Shown here: positions 17,194-25,015 of the stretch, piece after piece
Layout: each line of letters begins with the position of its first letter
Numbering within the stretch: the first letter of the stretch is position 1
Origin: JAITWN01 sp964581365
Lineage (GTDB): Bacteria > Pseudomonadota > Gammaproteobacteria > SZUA-140
Reading direction: 5' to 3'
Assembly: GCA_964581365.1 (NCBI GenBank)
Contig: CAZOOF010000031.1
Location: 1 to 25,015 of the forward strand
Length of the DNA: 25,015 nucleotides
Notes under the pieces: generated by a model
Told to the model about the DNA's origin: nothing
The model's input: only the letters and a program-made list of their open reading frames with translations
Databases searched by the model: none
Made by a program: the position numbers and the translations under genes

Positions 17194-18360
17194 ATGTTCA
17201 CACTCATGGATTCCTACACGCAGAACGCGGTGATCAAGGTCGTCGGCGTCGGTGGCGGTGGCGGCAACGCGGTCGAGCATATGGTTCGGGCGGATATCGA
17301 GGGCGTCGAGTTCATCTGCGCCAACACCGATGCCCAGGCGTTGCGGAACGCATCGGCGCGCACCACGCTGCAGCTGGGAAGTAATATCACCAAGGGACTC
17401 GGCGCCGGCGCCAACCCGGAGGTCGGTCGTCAGGCGGCGCTCGAGGATCGTGACCGCATCATCGAGGTGCTCGATGGCGCCGACATGGTATTCATCACCG
17501 CCGGTATGGGCGGCGGTACTGGCACCGGCGGCGTACCGGTTGTCGCGCAGGCAGCCAAGGAGCTGGGAATTCTCACTGTCGCCGTGGTCACCAAGCCTTT
17601 CCCCTTCGAGGGCCGCAAGCGCGCCCAGGTGGCCGAGGAGGGAATCCGTGAGCTGACCGGTTACGTCGATTCGCTGATCACCATTCCCAATGAGAAGCTG
17701 CTGTCGGTTCTCGGCAAGTCGGTCAGTCTGCTCGATGCTTTCCGTGCCGCCAACGACGTGCTGCTCGGCGCCGTCCAGGGCATCGCGGATCTGATCACCC
17801 GTCCGGGCCTGATCAATGTCGATTTCGCGGATGTGCGCACGGTCATGTCGGAAATGGGCATGGCGATGATGGGCAGCGGTTGCGGAAAGGGCGAGAACCG
17901 GGCCCGGGATGCGGCTGAGGCGGCGATCGCCAGCCCGCTGCTGGAAGATGTGGACCTCGACGGTGCCCGGGGCATTCTGGTCAATGTGACCGGCGGGCTC
18001 AACATGTCGATCGGTGAGTTTGAGGAAGTCGGTAATACTATCAAAGACTTCGCTTCCGACAGCGCGACCGTCGTGGTGGGCACCGTGATCGATCCGGAGA
18101 TGTCGGATGAGCTCCGCGTGACGGTGGTCGCCACCGGTCTCGGACGCCCCGAGCCGGCCAGCGTCCCGGTCGATCTGACTCAGGAGCATCCTGTCCGGCT
18201 GGTGCGCAAGAACTCCGGAGAGGTGGACTACCAGCGGCTCGAGCGGCCTGCGGTATTCCGCAATCAGCCGGCTGAAGAAGCAGCGGTAGCCCTGCGCGAT
18301 GGGACCACCAATCTGGACTACCTGGATGTACCGGCGTTTTTGCGCCGCCAGGCGGATTGA
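17194..18360 (+). CDS. ftsZ: Cell division GTPase FtsZ
   Basis: FtsZ is the tubulin-like GTPase that forms the division ring. The 388-residue product begins with the family N-terminus (AVIKVVGVGGGGGNAV) and carries the GTP-binding tubulin signature GGGTGTG (106-112). It also has the T7-loop region NVDFADVRTVM, NVTGGLNMSIGEFEEV and a variable linker. The conserved C-terminal peptide LDYLDVPAFLRRQAD (374-388) binds FtsA and other partners. The ATG has a strong ribosome binding site, GAGGAGG (17182-17188), 5 nt upstream, the best in the cluster, in line with the high FtsZ level cells need. It is separated from ftsA by 59 bp and followed by a hairpin. Confidence 0.99.
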   Translation: MFTLMDSYTQNAVIKVVGVGGGGGNAVEHMVRADIEGVEFICANTDAQALRNASARTTLQLGSNITKGLGAGANPEVGRQAALEDRDRIIEVLDGADMVFITAGMGGGTGTGGVPVVAQAAKELGILTVAVVTKPFPFEGRKRAQVAEEGIRELTGYVDSLITIPNEKLLSVLGKSVSLLDAFRAANDVLLGAVQGIADLITRPGLINVDFADVRTVMSEMGMAMMGSGCGKGENRARDAAEAAIASPLLEDVDLDGARGILVNVTGGLNMSIGEFEEVGNTIKDFASDSATVVVGTVIDPEMSDELRVTVVATGLGRPEPASVPVDLTQEHPVRLVRKNSGEVDYQRLERPAVFRNQPAEEAAVALRDGTTNLDYLDVPAFLRRQAD

Positions 18361-18406
18361 GCGATTTTGTCATTCAGTCGGGGAAGTGTGGGGGGTAAGC
18401 TGAGAG

Positions 18407-18431
18407 GCGTCCGGGAAATTCGCCCGGACGC
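18407..18431 (+). terminator. Hairpin after ftsZ, possible terminator
   Basis: GCGTCCGGG (18407-18415) pairs perfectly with CCCGGACGC (18423-18431) around a 7-nt loop, 46 bp after the ftsZ stop. No T-run follows directly (AACCTGAGCG), so it is not a classical intrinsic terminator. It may attenuate, stop with help, or protect the 3' end of the ftsZ message. Confidence 0.45.
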
Positions 18432-18444
18432 AACCTGAGCGTCA

Positions 18445-18453
18445 TGGTAATAT
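18445..18453 (+). promoter_or_regulatory. Candidate extended -10 promoter of lpxC
   Basis: TGGTAATAT (18445-18453) combines a TGn element with TAATAT. No good -35 is visible at 16-18 bp. The inferred start near 18460 would give a leader of about 80 nt. A separate lpxC promoter after the ftsZ hairpin is common in related clusters; the exact site is inference. Confidence 0.4.
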
Positions 18454-18486
18454 GACCCCCTTTTTCATCACCGGATGCGGATCGCG

Positions 18487-18513
18487 GCGGTGGGCCTCCG
18501 GGGGCCATACCGC
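18487..18513 (+). promoter_or_regulatory. Stem-loop in the lpxC 5' leader
   Basis: GCGGT (18487-18491) pairs with ACCGC (18509-18513), and GGCC (18493-18496) pairs with GGCC (18503-18506). One base bulges on the left and two on the right, and the loop is 6 nt. The stem-loop ends 27 nt before the lpxC ATG, whose own ribosome binding site is poor. A regulatory role is inference. Confidence 0.35.
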
Positions 18514-18540
18514 CCGGGATCACAGGATGGCATCGACGAA

Positions 18541-19449
18541 ATGATCAAGCAGCGCACCTTAAAGAACATCGTGCGGGCGACCGGCATCGGACTGCATACC
18601 GGAAAGAAGATAAGTCTGACCCTGCAGCCCGCGCCCGCGGACACCGGTATCGTATTTCGGCGAGTCGACCTCGACCCTCCGGTCGAGATCCGGGCGCGTC
18701 AGGAAAACGTGGGCGATACCGTCCTGTCGACGACGCTGGCCAGCGGCGACGTTCGCATTTCCACGGTGGAACACCTGCTGTCGGCCTTCGCCGGTCTGGG
18801 TATCGATAACGCCATCATCGAGCTCGATGCCGCCGAGGTTCCGATCATGGACGGCAGCGCCGGTCCGTTCGTGTTTCTGCTGCAATCGGCGGGCATAGCC
18901 GAGCAGAACGCGCCCAAGCGCTTCATCCGGGTCAAGCGCAGTGTGCAGGTCGAGGACAAGGACAAGTGGGCGCGCTTCGATCCCTTTGAGGGCTTCAAGG
19001 TGTCGTTCCGCATCGATTTCGACCATCCCGCCTTCAGTGGCGATACCAAGCAGGCGACCATAGATTTCTCCACCACCTCGTTCGTCAAGGAAGTGAGCCG
19101 CGCCCGGACTTTCGGTTTCCTCCGCGATTACGAGCGGCTGCGGGAAATGAATCTGGTGCTGGGCGGCAATCTGAACAACGCGGTCGTCGTCGATGAGAAC
19201 CGCATCCTCAACGAGGACGGTCTGCGCTACGAAGACGAGTTCGTCAAACACAAGGTGCTCGACGCCATCGGCGACCTTTATCTGCTCGGTTACAGCCTGA
19301 TCGGCGCATTCAGCGGCTACAAGTCGGGCCACGGTTTGAACAATCGCCTGCTGCGCGCGCTCATGGCGGATCCGGAAGCCTGGGAGCTCGTCACCTACGA
19401 AGACGAAGAGATGCCGATCTCGTACGTCCAGGCGGCGCCGGCGGTCTAG
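18541..19449 (+). CDS. lpxC: UDP-3-O-acyl-N-acetylglucosamine deacetylase LpxC
   Basis: LpxC is the zinc enzyme of the committed step of lipid A synthesis, in the cytosol. The 302-residue product starts MIKQRTLKNIVRATGIGLHT, nearly as in E. coli. Zinc ligands are H78 (in TVEHLLS), H237 and D241 (in HKVLDAIGD). The base E77 and H264 (SGHGLNN) are also present, so the enzyme should be active. The frame is open upstream to 18475, but family similarity begins at ATG 18541. No strong ribosome binding site is visible; AGGATGG lies 15 nt or more upstream. It follows ftsZ with its own probable promoter and converges on dciA. Confidence 0.98.
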   Translation: MIKQRTLKNIVRATGIGLHTGKKISLTLQPAPADTGIVFRRVDLDPPVEIRARQENVGDTVLSTTLASGDVRISTVEHLLSAFAGLGIDNAIIELDAAEVPIMDGSAGPFVFLLQSAGIAEQNAPKRFIRVKRSVQVEDKDKWARFDPFEGFKVSFRIDFDHPAFSGDTKQATIDFSTTSFVKEVSRARTFGFLRDYERLREMNLVLGGNLNNAVVVDENRILNEDGLRYEDEFVKHKVLDAIGDLYLLGYSLIGAFSGYKSGHGLNNRLLRALMADPEAWELVTYEDEEMPISYVQAAPAV

Positions 19450-19492
19450 CGGCCGATCCGTCCGCTGCGCCCCGCTCGGGCTCCTCAGTCCC

Positions 19493-19981
19493 TCAGGGCT
19501 GGTCGCTGGGCGGTGTCGCGCGCGCGGCCAGGCGGAGCAGGGCTTCTCGCAGGGAGGGGATTTCGGTCATCGCTGCCACCGCCCGCAGGTGTTCCCCCGT
19601 GGCGGCGGAAAGTTTGGCGGCCGGCCGGGAAGGCGGTGGCGTCTCAGTGGGCAGGGGAGGCTGTCTGAGGCGGATTTCGCTCAGTGCGGAAAACTCCGGC
19701 TCCTGACGCAGCGTGCGCAGCAGTCGCGGCGCCTCGAAGCGCAGCCGCGTGGTCCAGCCCGGGCCATCACTATGCAGGGTCAGAACGCCCTGTTCGAGGT
19801 TGGCGACCCGGCAATGCCGATCGAGGGGATGGGCCAGGCAGGCGCTCACCAGTGCGTTCAGCCGTTCCAGCCGGTTGCAATGTGCCGCGATGGCGCAAAG
19901 CGCGCCGCCGGCGCCTATGATCTTTTGCACAGTTTTTGCATTTTGCACAGACATTTTGCCGGCTTCGGCTGAAGTTCTCAT
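19493..19981 (-). CDS. dciA: DUF721 protein, DciA-like helicase-loading factor
   Basis: DciA is the ancestral bacterial partner of the replicative helicase DnaB and supports its loading where DnaC or DnaI is absent. The 162-residue product has the DUF721 core HCRVANLEQGVLTLHSDGPG followed by WTTRLRFEAPRLLRTLRQ (about residues 56-93), preceded by LNALVSACL. The C-terminal part is proline- and alanine-rich and probably flexible. It is the only minus-strand gene in the window, convergent with lpxC and divergent from the M23 gene. Pseudomonas has the same arrangement. The start ATG (19981) has GGAGT 11 nt upstream; a second ATG at 19954 (MSVQNAK) is possible. Confidence 0.9.
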   Translation of the reverse strand: MRTSAEAGKMSVQNAKTVQKIIGAGGALCAIAAHCNRLERLNALVSACLAHPLDRHCRVANLEQGVLTLHSDGPGWTTRLRFEAPRLLRTLRQEPEFSALSEIRLRQPPLPTETPPPSRPAAKLSAATGEHLRAVAAMTEIPSLREALLRLAARATPPSDQP

Positions 19982-20009
19982 TTGCGCGGCCGACTCCTTG
20001 TGGTATTAG
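19982..20009 (+). promoter_or_regulatory. Candidate promoter of the M23 peptidase gene
   Basis: TTGCGC (19982-19987), a 16-bp spacer and TATTAG (20004-20009) preceded by TGG form an extended -10 promoter pattern on the plus strand. It lies in the 72-bp divergent gap between dciA and the M23 gene. Read on the minus strand, the same bases give TAATAC (20008-20003), a weak -10 candidate for dciA. Prediction by eye only. Confidence 0.35.
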
Positions 20010-20053
20010 CGGAGGATCGAGGGTCGCGGAACGATGTGGAGTTACAAGCATAG

Positions 20054-20980
20054 ATGAACATTATCGTACGTGCCAAACCCGCCGGCGCCCCCCGCTCACT
20101 GACCCTGTCCGGATGGCATATCCTCGTCATCGCCCTCACCGTGTTTTTCCTCCTTCCTGCCGCCGCCCTGTATGCCGGCAAGCTCATGGGCGAGGCGAGC
20201 GTGGACGGGGGGCTGGTTCTTTCCAGCGAATGGAAGTCAGATATTGACCGCAATCGTCAGGAAATAGAACGCCTGTCGCGCAAGGCCCGCGAAGATCTCA
20301 ATGCCATGTCCGTCCGGCTCGCCCAGTTGCAGGCGCAGGCCATCCGCATCAATGCGCTCGGTCAGCGACTCGTCGGCATCGCGAGGCTGGATGAGGGCGA
20401 GTTCGATTTCAGTCAGCCACCGGCGCTGGGCGGTCCCGAAGCGGATGTCGAGCTGACGCGCGAGATCGAGCCGCCTGATTTCATCCGTTCTCTCGATCAG
20501 CTGGCAAGCGAGCTGGATGATCGAGAGCAGCGCCTGCGGGTTCTCGAGGATTACTTCATGACGCGCAACCTCGAGAAGAACGTGGTGCCGGCAGGATGGC
20601 CGGTCAGGAAAGGCTGGGTGTCATCCTATTACGGTACGCGGACAGACCCGTTCACCGGGCGGCGGGCCATGCATCATGGGATGGATTTCGCGGGCAAGGA
20701 AGGCAGCGAAGTTCTGGCGGTAGCGTCAGGCGTTGTCACCTTCTCCGGAAAGCACTATGGCTATGGGGAGATGGTAGAAATCAGCCATGGCAACGGTTAT
20801 ATTACCCGCTATGCTCATAACCGGGAAAACTTGGTGAAGGCCGGCGACGTGGTCGAGAAGGGTCAGGCGATCGCGTTGATGGGGTCCACCGGTCGCTCCA
20901 CCGGGCCGCACGTTCACTTCGAGGTGCTCAAGAACGGCCGCGGAGTGGATCCCGGCAGCTATATCAGAGCGGCGAAGTAG
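20054..20980 (+). CDS. Membrane-anchored M23 family (LytM-type) metallopeptidase
   Basis: This is a peptidoglycan endopeptidase-like protein, anchored in the inner membrane and facing the periplasm. Of 308 residues, the hydrophobic segment at about 20-43 is the anchor. A charged helical, probably coiled-coil stretch follows to about residue 110, then a second helical part, and the M23 domain fills the last 125 residues. Zinc ligands are intact: H207 and D211 (HHGMD) and the HxH pair H286/H288 (GPHVHFE), with RYAH between them. It therefore looks catalytically competent, unlike the degenerate EnvC or NlpD type. The substrate is inferred. ATG 20054 follows an in-frame TAG; GGAG lies 12 nt upstream. 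secA lies 62 bp downstream. Confidence 0.93.
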   Translation: MNIIVRAKPAGAPRSLTLSGWHILVIALTVFFLLPAAALYAGKLMGEASVDGGLVLSSEWKSDIDRNRQEIERLSRKAREDLNAMSVRLAQLQAQAIRINALGQRLVGIARLDEGEFDFSQPPALGGPEADVELTREIEPPDFIRSLDQLASELDDREQRLRVLEDYFMTRNLEKNVVPAGWPVRKGWVSSYYGTRTDPFTGRRAMHHGMDFAGKEGSEVLAVASGVVTFSGKHYGYGEMVEISHGNGYITRYAHNRENLVKAGDVVEKGQAIALMGSTGRSTGPHVHFEVLKNGRGVDPGSYIRAAK

Positions 20981-21008
20981 TCGCCGCTCTCCGCGACGCC
21001 CGTCGCGG
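20966..21008 (+). terminator. Two adjacent perfect hairpins between the M23 gene and secA
   Basis: AGAGCGGCGA (20966-20975) pairs with TCGCCGCTCT (20981-20990) around the loop AGTAG, which contains the stop codon of the M23 gene. Directly after it, CCGCGAC (20991-20997) pairs with GTCGCGG (21002-21008) around GCCC. No T-run follows (TTCCCTCC). They may act as a partial terminator or as control of secA, whose ATG is 34 nt further on. Confidence 0.5.
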
Positions 21009-21042
21009 TTCCCTCCAAATTCATTGACGGTGGTTCTCCTGA

Positions 21043-23745
<2,703 letters not shown>

Positions 23746-23833
23746 TCCCGGTGCGGAAAACGCGGGCGCTGGTGGGCGTATCCGAAGGCAACCGTTCCGC
23801 TGTCTGAGCTCTTCCCTTCCGGCCCCGGCTTCG

Positions 23834-23842
23834 TGATATCGT
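23834..23842 (+). promoter_or_regulatory. Candidate extended -10 promoter of argJ
   Basis: TGATATCGT (23834-23842) matches an extended -10 (TGn plus TATCGT). Transcription would begin at about 23849-23850, that is at the argJ start codon. No good -35 is seen. The rest of the 104-bp secA-argJ gap shows no convincing terminator. Confidence 0.35.
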
Positions 23843-23849
23843 AGCGGCC

Positions 23850-25015
<1,166 letters not shown>

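Noticed and set aside
18475..18540. 22-codon N-terminal extension of LpxC
   Set aside because: Open in frame, but the family N-terminus MIKQRTLK starts at 18541 and the extra part coincides with a stem-loop leader.
19450..19492. Terminator between convergent lpxC and dciA
   Set aside because: Only a 4-bp stem (GCCC/GGGC) and short direct repeats (CTCAG) are visible; no T-run on either strand.
21024..21029. TTGACG as -35 of a secA promoter
   Set aside because: It lies only 13 bp before the secA ATG, leaving no room for a -10 element and transcription start.

Overview
The window is chromosomal DNA from a GC-rich gammaproteobacterium, by inference. It carries an almost complete division and cell wall (dcw) cluster read left to right, preceded by the 3' part of RNase P RNA. 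It is followed by lpxC, dciA, an M23 peptidase gene, secA and the start of argJ. The right-hand order lpxC / dciA (opposite strand) / M23 / secA / argJ is the one known from Pseudomonas-type gammaproteobacteria. LpxC implies a lipid A outer membrane, and the DNPR motif of MurE implies meso-diaminopimelate peptidoglycan. The position of murB between murC and ddlB differs from E. coli, where murB lies elsewhere. I cannot name the genus.

Layout. 1-287: rnpB, 5' end missing. 288-647: non-coding spacer with a sigma70-like promoter (554-581) and three GTGG boxes spaced exactly 10 bp (590-613), a probable MraZ operator. 648-17134: mraZ, rsmH, ftsL, ftsI, murE, murF, mraY, murD, ftsW, murG, murC, murB, ddlB, ftsQ, ftsA, with junctions that overlap or are at most 4 bp apart. 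17194-18360: ftsZ after a 59-bp gap with a strong ribosome binding site. 18361-18540: hairpin, candidate extended -10 promoter and structured leader for lpxC (18541-19449). 19493-19981 (minus): dciA. 20054-20980: M23 peptidase gene, divergent from dciA. 20966-21008: two hairpins in tandem before secA (21043-23745). 23850-25015: argJ, cut by the window end.

Function. MurC, D, E, F and Ddl build UDP-MurNAc-pentapeptide from the MurB product. MraY and MurG make lipid II at the membrane, and FtsW with FtsI polymerises and cross-links it at the septum. FtsZ and FtsA form the ring, FtsQ and FtsL regulate it, and MraZ and RsmH are the usual leading genes. LpxC adds the committed step of lipid A synthesis, SecA drives export, DciA serves replicative helicase loading, and ArgJ serves arginine synthesis.

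I found no mobile element, CRISPR array, tRNA, phage gene or foreign-looking island. I do not see an undescribed multi-gene system. The points worth a second look are regulatory: the MraZ boxes, the lpxC leader, the tandem hairpins before secA, and a probably leaderless argJ. All coding calls come from reading translations and motifs by eye, without database searches.
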